A stretch of DNA of 64,000 nt from NCBI RefSeq assembly GCF_010669285.1, contig NZ_CP048711.1:992001-1056000 (forward strand), written 5' to 3'. Position numbers and translations under genes: made by a program. Source of the DNA: Kineobactrum salinum (lineage in GTDB: Bacteria; Pseudomonadota; Gammaproteobacteria; Pseudomonadales; Halieaceae). Below are positions 56,810 through 64,000 of this stretch, piece after piece. The notes under the pieces are model-generated. The model was not told where the DNA came from. It saw nothing but the letters and a program-made list of their open reading frames with translations, and did not search any database. The stretch's first letter is position 1; each line of letters begins with the position of its first letter.

Positions 56810-57155
56810 AAATCCTCCCGGCCACAGCCGTGAAGCCACTTTTTGGCATCGTACGCAGTGGTGCACGAAAAACACAAGTGCTGATCATAACAGGGCAGGT
56901 ATCGACCCTCCTGGCCGCTCCCGGGGGGCGCTTGCACCATTGCGCAACATTCTGCGATTGCGACAGTTACTGACTGTAACATAATGGTGCGAAACTGACG
57001 CGACGGGGATTTTTATTACTTTAATATCAACATGTTAAATTTTCATGAATCGCATAAACCCACTTGCAATGCGGCTCATTTGCGTGAATATTAGTAACAC
57101 ATCGGGTAACAAACAGACCCGGTGTTTTTCCACCACTGCCGATGAGGTTACCGCC
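56810..57155. other. Divergent intergenic region, fumC / small secreted protein
   Basis: The 346 bp hold no gene. The middle is AT-rich (56995-57050) and probably carries promoters. A dyad GTTAC-TGACT-GTAAC lies at 56966-56980. GAGGTTACCGCC before 57156 is a ribosome site. Confidence 0.5.
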
Positions 57156-57464
57156 ATGAAATCATTACTCGCCGTTCCCGCCCTGTTGCTTGCTGTAAAC
57201 AGCTGGGCAGACTGCCCCACCGTCATGCCCAGCGAAGCGCCACCGGTTCCCGATGGCAAGTCCGCGTCCTACACCGAGATGCGCGAGGCACAGCGTGCCG
57301 TCGCCGACTATGTCAACGGGATCGAGACTTTCCTCGAATGCCGTCCGCAACTTCACGCGCTGGCCCACAACCGTGCGATAGATCTGGCCGAAACCGCCGC
57401 CGATGCCTACAACGATGCTCTCGCCAGCTTCCGGCAGCGCGACGTCATGCTGGCCGACAACTGA
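57156..57464 (+). CDS. Small secreted protein of unknown function
   Basis: The 102-residue product has a signal peptide (LLAVPALLLAVNSWA, cleavage before DCP) and a helical mature part with two cysteines (DCPTVMPSE and FLECRPQ) that could form a disulfide. Start 57156 has GAGG at 8 bases; an open frame to 57045 would spoil the signal peptide. I recognise no domain. Its 3' neighbour, the RES toxin gene, converges. Confidence 0.75.
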   Translation: MKSLLAVPALLLAVNSWADCPTVMPSEAPPVPDGKSASYTEMREAQRAVADYVNGIETFLECRPQLHALAHNRAIDLAETAADAYNDALASFRQRDVMLADN

Positions 57465-57635
57465 TAGTCTTTCCGGCTCCGGACCGCAGATAAGCATAAG
57501 CGCGCGGTCTGCCCGCCATCACAGGCTCCACCTCAGGGTAAAGTCTGCCGGACGAGGAAACTGGAGCGGGAACAGGCGGCTACCAACCGTCCGACATCGC
57601 TGCAGCAAAGGCTCATCACGCCAGCAGCCAGTTCG

Positions 57636-58375
57636 TCATCCAGCAAACGGAAGATGGCCCATTGCGTCGGCAAACTGAGCCCGGTTGAAACAGTAGGCCT
57701 TGGTTACACCCATTGCACTGAATGTCACCATCGCCGCGTCCACCTCGGACTGCCAAAGTGCCAGAGACCGTGGTTCTTTGGAGGCAAACACTTCTGGCGT
57801 GTAAATCGCCACATTGGTGCCCCTTTCTGGATCCCGAGCAGACGGATACAACAAGCATTGCGCCCCCTGCTCCCGAAGAAAACGGCCCAGCTTGTGCGTG
57901 AACGCATAGTCGTCCGGCGCCATGATCTTGTCTCGGTCGACCTCGTAAACCGACTCGCACAGATCGACGCCTTTAGCCGTACGAAAACCCACAGTGAACA
58001 GGCTGTGCTGAGTTCGCACCGGATTCGGGGGCGGTGTAGACATACTCTGGTGGAAGATGAAGCGGTAGAAACCCGCCTCGGCGATACAGGTGGCTTCGCA
58101 GAGTGAACCATAGAATAAACTCGGCTCCGAAGCGGAACCGAAACGGCTCCCGTATTTCAAAGGAGGATACCGGAATGGCGTAGACAGCAGATAGCCAAAG
58201 CAAGCCATGCCCCCTCCAGAGCGGGCTTTGAGCCCTCTATCATGTCCTCCAGGCGCGACTGGGCCGACAGGCTGGGAGTGATGGACGTGGTCGCTACCGA
58301 CTCCTGATTTTCTACGATTCTGTAGAGCAGACCATGCTCGCGGGTGAAGCTGACCGACTCCAGCGCCTGTGTCAC
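57636..58375 (-). CDS. RES-domain toxin (NAD-degrading type), one frame break
   Basis: RES toxins of RES-Xre systems break down cellular NAD. The protein starts VTQALESVSFTREHGLLYRI and shows the family core STPFRYPPLKYGSRFG, EPSLFYGSL and EATCIAEAGFYRF. The frame breaks at the C5 run 58210-58214; one added base joins the ASKPALE-like part to GGMACFGYLLSTPF and gives about 246 residues. The GTG start at 58375 overlaps the antitoxin stop by four bases (GTGA), typical for such pairs. If the frame break were real the toxin would be dead, but nine similar breaks in the window argue for a sequencing error. Confidence 0.85.
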
Positions 58376-58725
58376 CCGCGTCCCCGCATGGCATCCAGAA
58401 AATCGCACACCCGCACAAGGCCCTGCACGCTCATCACCTGCTGTGCGGGGATGCCCCCTGTCATAGTGTTTTTGGTACGCATGAAGTGCCGCATATTTTC
58501 CAGGTCGCCCCCCATCAGAGCATACAGCGACCGGTAGATACGGATGAAAAGCAAGCCAAGCTCACCGGCCTTGGAATCAGGGGAGATCCCGTTTCGACCG
58601 ATTGTGGTGCGGTTGCGACCAACGATCCGCCCTACGTCTTCCTTATCGAGCCCCAGCTTGCTCGCGGCAGATATCACAGCATCTGCCAGGATGCGGGCAT
58701 CGTCCTGTGAATGAATAGCGGCTTC
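58372..58725 (-). CDS. Xre/MbcA/ParS-type antitoxin
   Basis: The protein has an N-terminal helix-turn-helix (AASKLGLDKEDVGRIVGRN) and the C-terminal DUF2384-like part that binds the RES toxin (ARSLYALMGGDLENMRHFM written here as RSLYALMGGDLENM, then GIPAQQVMSVQGLVRVCDFL). It neutralises the toxin and represses the operon. GTG 58725 with AGAGG at 9 bases is preferred; GTG 58749 is in frame but only about 10 bases from the expected transcript start and has no ribosome site. Promoter and operator lie at 58766-58793. Confidence 0.88.
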   Translation of the reverse strand, partial: EAAIHSQDDARILADAVISAASKLGLDKEDVGRIVGRNRTTIGRNGISPDSKAGELGLLFIRIYRSLYALMGGDLENMRHFMRTKNTMTGGIPAQQVMSVQGLVRVCDFLDAMRGRG

Positions 58726-58765
58726 CACGATGGTGGCCTCTTTGTGCACTTACACTAATTATCAG

Positions 58766-58793
58766 ATTATAGTGCATTTGCACGAAATGTCCA
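58766..58793 (-). promoter_or_regulatory. Promoter and dyad operator of the RES-Xre operon
   Basis: On the minus strand TGGACA, 16 bases, TATAAT forms a good sigma-70 promoter. The spacer begins at the -10 side with GTGCAAATGCAC (58772-58783), a perfect dyad, well placed for repression by the antitoxin. Confidence 0.75.
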
Positions 58794-58918
58794 TCCCGCC
58801 AGCCTGAACCCAGCGGCCGGATTGGCCACTACGCGTCCCGCAACGATCAAGGTACAACTGGTCAAGCTGGTGTTTCGATCAGCCACTGATGATTGGCTCT
58901 TTCTGCTGCCTAGACGAA

Positions 58919-59317
58919 TCACGAAAAATGCATCCCAATAAACCAAGTTAGAAATAATACCGCCAAGGAACCAAAAACCAATGCTCCAGTAATATAACCT
59001 GTTCGGTCACGACCTCCCGATATCACTTTATAGTTTTCTACCAGCCTCAATCCACGATCTTTATAAGTAAAATATTTATAGTTGGCTAAGGACATCAAAA
59101 TAACAACCACCACTATCGCCACCTTCACTCTAGGCCCTTCCGGTATCGGCCAATCCGTGAGCACATGGTAAATAGAGATTAGTGTTGTGAGATTAATGCA
59201 CATGACAAGAGTCATCATTAGGGAAGCACTGTAGTTGTTATAGTATTTATCCCCATTTACTTTAACGCTCCACTGATAGAGATTAAAATAGATATATTCA
59301 TAGACCGCGCGAATCAT
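58919..59317 (-). CDS. Three-span membrane protein, probable Rhs immunity protein
   Basis: The 132-residue protein is AT-rich in its coding and has three hydrophobic spans (SASLMMTLVMCINLTTLISI, VKVAIVVVVILMSL, GALVFGSLAVLFLTWFIGM). I recognise no family. If the IS3 element is removed, the Rhs toxin frame ends at 59328-59330 and this gene starts 10 bp later on the same strand, the position of immunity genes in polymorphic toxin systems. A membrane immunity protein fits a toxin with a hydrophobic, glycine-rich tail. This role is an inference. Confidence 0.7.
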   Translation of the reverse strand: MIRAVYEYIYFNLYQWSVKVNGDKYYNNYSASLMMTLVMCINLTTLISIYHVLTDWPIPEGPRVKVAIVVVVILMSLANYKYFTYKDRGLRLVENYKVISGGRDRTGYITGALVFGSLAVLFLTWFIGMHFS

Positions 59318-59327
59318 ATTTTAATCT

Positions 59328-59371
59328 CTAACAGTTTCCAGAAATAGAGCACATGCCATCCGTAATAGGAG
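59328..59371 (-). pseudogene. 3' end of the Rhs toxin gene, cut off by the IS element
   Basis: With the IS and one target-site copy (GGAG) removed, the toxin frame reads on through this piece as APITDGMCSISGNC and stops with TAG at 59328-59330. Confidence 0.75.
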
Positions 59372-59410
59372 TGTAATCCCCCATTTCTAACCACCCATTT
59401 GAGTAGAGGG

Positions 59411-60208
59411 TTATGCTGCCTGTAGCAGCCGGGCCGGAGGTATCCCTCCTATAGCTGTATTGGGTCGCTCGTTATTGTATTCCCATAGCCACTGTGTCGC
59501 TAATAGCTGGGCATGGGCAACGCTGCTGAACTCATGCAGATCCAGCCATTCATGTCGCGCGGTCCGGTTGAAACGCTCCACATAAGCATTCTGAGTTGGC
59601 TTGCCCGGCTGGATATAGATCAGCGTTATCCGGTTCTTGTTCGCCCACGCTACCAGCGACTGCGAGATATATTCCGGCCCATTGTCACAGCGAAGTGCCG
59701 CTGGCTTTCCACGCCATTCAATGATCTGTTCCAGTGCGCGAATCACGCGTGAGGCAGGTAACGACAAGTCTACTTCAATCCCCAGACCTTCACGGTTGTA
59801 ATCGTCAATCACGTTGAACGTGCGAAAGCTCTTGCCGCTGACGAGCTGATCACTCATGAAGTCCATGGACCAGACCTGGTTCGGCGCAGTCGGAACATCC
59901 AGTTCGCCTGGATAATCCCGCTTGATCCGCCGCTTGGGCTTGATGCGCAGGTTTAGCTCGAGCTGTCGGTAGAGGCGGTAGACCCGCTTGTGATTCCACG
60001 GGTAGCCCTTCACGTTGCGCAGATACAGGAAGCACAGCCCGAAGCCCCAGCGCTTGTGGGTTTGCGTCAGCTTTAGCAGCCATTCGGCAATCAGGGCATT
60101 CTCGCCATCCAGCTTTGCCTGATAGCGATAACAGGTCTCGCTAATGCCGTACACCACACACGCCAGCCGGACACTGATGCCATGTTTGGCCACGCCTTTC
60201 CTGGCCAT
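59411..60208 (-). CDS. IS3-family transposase OrfB
   Basis: The integrase-type transposase has the DDE residues in [20 protein letters not shown] and [12 protein letters not shown], followed by the [11 protein letters not shown] ending of the family. An ATG at 60208 gives about 265 residues; the frame is open further upstream across orfA, because IS3 elements make an OrfAB fusion by ribosomal frameshifting. Upstream of 60208 the sequence [10 protein letters not shown] links to the end of orfA. It looks active. Confidence 0.92.
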   Translation of the reverse strand: MARKGVAKHGISVRLACVVYGISETCYRYQAKLDGENALIAEWLLKLTQTHKRWGFGLCFLYLRNVKGYPWNHKRVYRLYRQLELNLRIKPKRRIKRDYPGELDVPTAPNQVWSMDFMSDQLVSGKSFRTFNVIDDYNREGLGIEVDLSLPASRVIRALEQIIEWRGKPAALRCDNGPEYISQSLVAWANKNRITLIYIQPGKPTQNAYVERFNRTARHEWLDLHEFSSVAHAQLLATQWLWEYNNERPNTAIGGIPPARLLQAA

Positions 60209-60228
60209 CTCCCGGCGTTGAGATGGCC

Positions 60229-60495
60229 TTACAACTTTCCCTCGAGGGCTTCCTGGCGCAATTCGGCCTTGATCCGCTCTTCGGCATACATCTTCTTCAG
60301 GCGAGCATTCTCGGCTTCCAGCTCCTTCAACCGCTTCATGAGCGGCGCGTCCATCCCACCAAACTTTGCGCGCCACTGATAGATCAGTGCCGTGCTGACG
60401 TTGTGCTCGCGGGCCAGATCCGCGACCGGAACGCCCGCTTCGTGCTGCTTCAAAACCGCCAGTATCTGGCTGTCGGAAAATCGAGACTTCTTCAT
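60229..60495 (-). CDS. IS3-family OrfA (helix-turn-helix protein)
   Basis: The 88-residue protein starts [20 protein letters not shown], has the helix-turn-helix ([20 protein letters not shown]) and a C-terminal leucine-zipper-like helix ([20 protein letters not shown]). It binds the IS ends and is fused to OrfB in the transposase. Confidence 0.93.
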   Translation of the reverse strand: MKKSRFSDSQILAVLKQHEAGVPVADLAREHNVSTALIYQWRAKFGGMDAPLMKRLKELEAENARLKKMYAEERIKAELRQEALEGKL

Positions 60496-60564
60496 GCATC
60501 GCTCCTTCTGCGATCATTATAAAAGCCTCTACTCAAAATCTCGATTATTTTCTGGGGGATTACA

Positions 60565-61778
60565 GGAGCAACTGTGGCCCCACTAACTGATGGATTATTT
60601 AATAAAAGCGTTGTACCAAAGTAACCCGCCCCACCAACTAAGCCAGCAGAGCCCCCGAACGTAGCTACAGCCCCCACCCTATATTAATAGCAGATTGAAG
60701 CACCCCAAATGAATCACCGTTAGAAAAGGCCTTTACACCTTCGTACAAACTCAAACTTTTACCTAAGACAAAAAACCCTTGTCCTGCTGCTTTGATTTTC
60801 GCCGCACGACGCAAGAATTCACTTCTTGCTCCCGTCCACTGATTCCCTCCCCAGCTCATGCTATTCCATTTACTATTCTTTCCTTTCCACTGCCGCCCAT
60901 CACTGCTTATAAAATTCAGTAAAGCTGCGCTAGAGAAAAGGCCATTAGCGTTAACTAAATTACTTAACACACCAAACCCGTTACTCTTATTTAACCAAGC
61001 TCGACATGTTGTCTCATTACACTCCCCCGGCTTAAGCTCCTCATCCTTGTCACCCTCATCCTCAGCCATCGGGTTCCCATTATGTGCTCTATTATCCCCC
61101 GGTGCTGAACCGGGAGAAATGATGCTGCCTCCACCGCCATTACCGGCGAAAGAGAGGGCCGCAAGGTTGCCCTGAACCCCACTATTAGATTGTCTTTGAC
61201 CGGTTACGACCACCTCCTCCAGACCAGCGCCGGATTGATAGCACCCGTCCACGCACACGGTTTTCCTGTCGTCGCTTCTGAATCCCGACGGATCAGTATA
61301 GGTCAGCGGATTGTTGAACGCATAGGAATAGCGATTGTAGTTCTGCGCATTTTCGGGAGCCTGGGTCACCGGGTCGGGGCTCAACATACGCCCCAAACTG
61401 GGACTGTAGACCCGGCCATTCATGTGGATCATGCCGACATCATCCAGGTGTTCATGCCCGGTATAGCCGCGCTTCTCCAAGCTGGTGATTGCGGCCTGCT
61501 CCCAGGTTTCCGGATTGCGGCGCAGGCCCCAGGCGTCATAGCTGTAGCGTTCCACCACCGGATTGGCAGCCAATTCCGTCAGGGCGGTCACGCTTCCCAG
61601 GTGGTCCGTATGCACGTATCGGTGCTGTACGGTCCCGTTGATGTCCTCCCGTATCATCACCACACGGCCATTGGCGCGTATATAGTGCCGATGCGTATCG
61701 AAGCCGAGGCCCATCAAGTTTATCGCTTCGAAACCGCTGCCCACATAGTGCGTGATCAGCTCATTATGGACCTTCCGG
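60565..61778 (-). pseudogene. Headless Rhs core fragment with toxin tail 2, IS-interrupted
   Basis: Only the last Rhs repeats and the conserved Rhs-associated core are present (HTDHLGSVTALTELAA, GRVYSPSLGRMLSPDPVTQ, YNRYSYAFNNPLTYTDPSG). Homology to the upstream Rhs gene starts abruptly at 61778, with no start codon or repeats before it. After EEVVVTGQRQS comes a different tail: polar NETTCRAWLNKSNGFGVL, then hydrophobic Gly-rich IGWGAVATFGGSAGLVGGAG. The frame breaks at the C5 run 60671-60675 (one base restores it) and the IS element at 60564 cuts off the last 14 or so residues. It is probably a silent cassette that can recombine with the full gene. Confidence 0.8.
61188..61778. repeat. Direct repeat, downstream copy (591 bp, Rhs core)
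   Basis: This segment is nearly identical, without gaps, to 62660-63250 (constant offset of 1472 bp). It codes for the Rhs core and pre-toxin segment up to VVVTGQRQS. Both tails differ completely beyond it apart from a short GNLAA-like stretch. Confidence 0.9.
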
Positions 61779-61891
61779 CCCAGGTCAGCATAGAATCAAC
61801 CGACTAGTAATAATTGATTGATAGGTTTTTGTATTTTCAAATTGACAGGGACTAATCAGCAATTCATACATTGAAACTCGCATCACTGGAG

Positions 61892-62098
61892 TCAATCAGT
61901 CTGGCTCTTTTTTTTTCTACGCCCAGAAAACAGATATTCTCGGCCTGCAAAGGCATAGTTGAGAAAATATGCGCCACCAATCACAGCTAACACCCCTGGA
62001 TAAAGTCCGTACCAAATAGCTCCGGCTCCTATGATCAAACCCAAAAGTCCAAACAAAATTGAGAGTCCCTTAACAATCCTTTTCCTCAATCCCATCAT
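61892..62098 (-). CDS. Small two-span membrane protein, probable immunity protein for Rhs tail 1
   Basis: The 68-residue protein has two hydrophobic helices (GLSILFGLLGLIIGAGAIWY and GVLAVIGGAYFLNYAF) and a basic end (SGRRKKKSQTD). It starts 18 bp behind the stop of the Rhs toxin tail, exactly where an immunity gene is expected. No family is recognised. The next 113 bp (61779-61891) hold no gene and lead into the headless cassette. Confidence 0.7.
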   Translation of the reverse strand: MMGLRKRIVKGLSILFGLLGLIIGAGAIWYGLYPGVLAVIGGAYFLNYAFAGREYLFSGRRKKKSQTD

Positions 62099-62116
62099 TT
62101 TTTCCGAAGTCTACGG

Positions 62117-63630
62117 TTAACACGTACTTGCACAGTAACCCAGCGCACCTGCTGCAAACCCTATGCCCAGTGCAGTCCCAGCAGGTCCCACATTTAGGAA
62201 TGCACGAAACTGCCTCAATGTGGCTGCCTGTCTCATACCAGCCCGAAAATTATCGCTATTTAAATTAGCTCGAGATTGCCGATACATATTTTCATCGAGT
62301 ACTTCTGCAAATTCATATAGTAGTAGAAGTGTACCTGTAGGAATGACTAACCTCACAGCTTCATCGTATACTGATCCATATCGCTCTTCTAGGCAAACTT
62401 CCACGCACTGTTGGAGGTCATTCCACCACCTATAGAAATTGCCATTTAAGTCGCTGCTATCAGGTGGATTCAGTTCTGCTCGAATGCAAGCCTCCCCCCA
62501 TGCGTACATTCTTCATCATCCTTGTCATCATCATCCTCTGCCACTGGATTCCCCGCAGGACCAAGCTGGTCCCCTATTGTTGAACTGGGAGGATGGCTGC
62601 CGCCCCCAGTTCCAGCGAGAGAGCCAGCAGCGAGATTGCCCTGAAGTTGAGGCCTACTCGATTGTCTTTGACCGGTTACGACCACCTCCTCCAGACCAGC
62701 GCCGGATTGATAGCATCCGTCCACGCACACGGTTTTCCTGTCGTCACTTCTGAATCCCGACGGATCAGTATAGGTCAACGGATTATTGTACGCATAGGAA
62801 TAGCGATTGTAGTTCTGCGCATTTTCGGGAGCCTGGGTCACCGGGTCGGGGCTCAACATACGCCCCAGACTGGGGCTGTAGACCCGGCCGTTCATGTGGA
62901 TTATCCCGACATCATCGAGGTGTTCGTGACCGGTATAGCCACGCTTCTCCAAGCTGGTGATTGCGGCCGGCTCCCAGGTTTCCGGATTGCGGCGCAGGCC
63001 CCAGGCGTCATAGCTGTAGCGTTCCACCACCGGATTGGCAGCCAATTCCGTCAGGGCGGTCACGCTTCCCAGGTGATCAGTATGCACGTATCGTTGTTGT
63101 ACGGTCCCGTTGACATCCTCCCGGATCATCACCACACGGCCATTAGCGCGGATATAGTGCCGATGCGTATCGAAGCCGACGCCCATCGAGTTGATCGCTT
63201 CGAACCCGTTGCCCACGTAATGGGTGGTCAGTCCATTGTGGACCTTCCGGTAGCGTGCCCGATCGGGTCCGTAGTCGAAGCTGTAGCTCGCCGACGCTGT
63301 GGTGATGGAGACGGGTTTGTTGTAGCTCGACCAGGCGGTCATCGGTGAGCCATCAAACGTGTCCATGTTGCCATTGTCGTCATAGGCGAAGGTATGGGCT
63401 GGCAGACCGCTGCTGGGCGTGATATTGGAGACGGCATGCAGTTTGGACAGGTTATAGAGATAACTGGTACCCACATCGGATTTTTCGACCATGTTGCCGA
63501 TGGAGTTGAAGCCGTAGTTGGTCGGTGCATCTGTGCCCAGCTGAGCAGTAGTCAGGCGATCCAGGGTATCGTAGGTAAAGGTCTCGGACAGGCCGTGAAG
63601 CTCATCCTCCCTGCTGATCATATTGCCCAC
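62117..63630 (-). CDS. Rhs-family polymorphic toxin, 5'-truncated, toxin tail 1, one frame break
   Basis: The visible part has several RHS/YD repeats (YDTLDRLTTAQLG, YGFNSIGNMVEKSD, FAYDDNGNMDTFDG), the Rhs core ending in PLTYTDPSG and the pre-toxin EEVVVTGQRQS. The frame breaks in the C6 run 62494-62499; one added base continues the protein as GGEACIRAELNPPDSSD to a Cys-containing tail that ends in a hydrophobic Gly-rich helix (GTALGIGFAAGALGYCASTC) at 62117. About 505 residues are seen from the first ATG. A full Rhs protein is far longer; here the repeats stop at about 63650, where conjugative-element DNA begins. The tail's activity is unknown. Confidence 0.82.
62660..63250. repeat. Direct repeat, upstream copy (591 bp, Rhs core)
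   Basis: This is the partner of 61188-61778. The colinear, gap-free match makes it a substrate for homologous exchange that would replace toxin tail 1 and its immunity gene by tail 2. Confidence 0.9.
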
Positions 63631-63797
63631 GTTGTCATATTTACCAACCGGCCTGACTCTGCACGTGCCATCGCGTGGAGTACTTGGGTGGGAACACCGA
63701 CATATCTGGCCACCAGATCGAAGACTTCGGTATCGGCAGCGCTCAGATCAGCCGACACCGCAAAAGCCAGGCACGCCATTATTCTTACCGCACCCAT
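63618..63797 (-). pseudogene. Truncated lytic transglycosylase of a conjugative element
   Basis: The frame starts at 63797 with a signal peptide (VRIMACLAFAVSADLSAA) and the beginning of an SLT transglycosylase domain (VFDLVARYVGVPTQVLHAMARAESGR). Right after ESGR the sequence turns into Rhs repeat DNA and the frame stops at 63618. Its start overlaps the upstream gene by 13 bases, as in ICE operons. The full gene would be about 180-200 residues. Confidence 0.7.
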
Positions 63798-64000
63798 TGA
63801 TCCGCTCCATTTTTGCGGTAGACCGCCGGTAATCGACGCAGACTCTCAAAGCCCTCGCCGTGATTGATCGTTGCTCGACCACCCTGTAGCGCGCTTTGCA
63901 AAAGCGGATACGTTTTCACCCACTTGCGCAGGGACTCATCATCACCATCCATACCCACCACATGTACATCGACGCCTTCGGAGGCTTCATCCAGTAAGGT
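63785..64000 (-). CDS. Integrating conjugative element protein (TIGR03759-like), C-terminal part
   Basis: The last 71 codons are visible; the gene enters from the right edge. The segment VDVHVVGMDGDDESLRKWV followed by GRATINHGEG and LPAVYRKNG resembles, from memory, the C-terminus of the TIGR03759 family of ICE proteins, periplasmic parts of the GI-type conjugation machine. In such elements a lytic transglycosylase gene follows directly, as it does here. This identifies the DNA at the right edge as part of an integrative conjugative element. Confidence 0.65.
   Translation of the reverse strand, partial: TLLDEASEGVDVHVVGMDGDDESLRKWVKTYPLLQSALQGGRATINHGEGFESLRRLPAVYRKNGADQWVR

Larger units (their letters stand above)
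59372..60564 (-). mobile_element. IS3-family insertion sequence (IS407/IS51-like), 1193 bp
   Basis: The ends are related inverted repeats: both begin TGTAATCCCCCA and both continue, after a variable stretch, with TTTGAGTAGAGG. The flanks carry GGAG on both sides (59368-59371 and 60565-60568), a 4-bp target duplication as made by the IS407 group. It codes for OrfA and OrfB in overlapping frames and looks complete. It sits inside the tail of the Rhs toxin cassette. Confidence 0.9.

Noticed and set aside
61779-61891. Promoter or start codon for the headless Rhs cassette
   Set aside because: No ribosome site with a start codon in frame before the homology block; the first usable codon is a GTG inside the core at 61744, so separate expression is unlikely.

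Overview
The window is GC-rich DNA (only the last 6 kb is clearly more AT-rich in places) from what looks like a marine gammaproteobacterium, probably of the Halieaceae/Cellvibrionales type. That placement is an inference from gene content (exosortase A/PEP-CTERM biology, PrsK/PrsR, AMIN-DUF1302 porin, RND pump), not from a marker gene.

Region 1 (1-35 kb) is the accessory and polysaccharide part of an XrtA (EpsH) exosortase/PEP-CTERM locus. On the minus strand it holds a Wzz-like chain-length protein, a Wza-like exporter lipoprotein and the XrtA-associated ATPase. Next comes an HPr-rel-A operon (nucleotidyltransferase, HprK-like kinase, PqqD-like protein, Tat-exported protein), then a nucleotide-sugar dehydrogenase and epimerase. 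On the plus strand are prsK, prsR, a tiny membrane protein and a VanZ-heparinase fusion. Back on the minus strand are an AMIN-DUF1302 outer-membrane protein, an RND transporter fused to a lipoprotein-sorting domain, prsT, an FAD oxidase, the exosortase-associated acyltransferase, a LMW tyrosine phosphatase and a protease. On the plus strand follow the exosortase-A-type acyl-CoA ligase, PLP decarboxylase and undecaprenyl-phosphate sugar transferase. A PEP-CTERM substrate protein lies at 34.3-35.1 kb. Three transcription units (Tat-protein/HprK operon, a small membrane protein, the PEP-CTERM gene) carry the same T-tract box about 63-76 bp upstream of a sigma-54 type GG-N10-GC promoter. This fits control by PrsK/PrsR. 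The exosortase itself is not in the window.

Region 2 (35-57.5 kb) is general chromosome: a GGDEF cyclase, a secreted aspartoacylase-like protein with a hexanucleotide repeat, an MFS carrier, a type I secretion system with its RTX-like substrate, an autotransporter with Ig-like repeats, a bd-type (CIO-like) oxidase coupled to a SulP transporter, an acetolactate synthase-like enzyme, a DUF885 protein, fumarase C and a small secreted protein. Two clusters of short hairpin repeats sit in the gaps.

Region 3 (57.6-64 kb) is accessory DNA: a RES-Xre toxin-antitoxin pair, two related Rhs toxin cassettes each followed by a small membrane protein (probable immunity), an IS3-family element inserted in the tail of one toxin, and at the edge two integrative-conjugative-element genes, one cut off where the Rhs DNA begins.

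A caution for every user: nine reading-frame breaks in eight loci (and possibly a tenth) all lie in runs of 4-6 G or C, and each is repaired by adding one base. They look like systematic homopolymer under-calls in the assembly rather than real pseudogenes. The affected genes are annotated here across the break.
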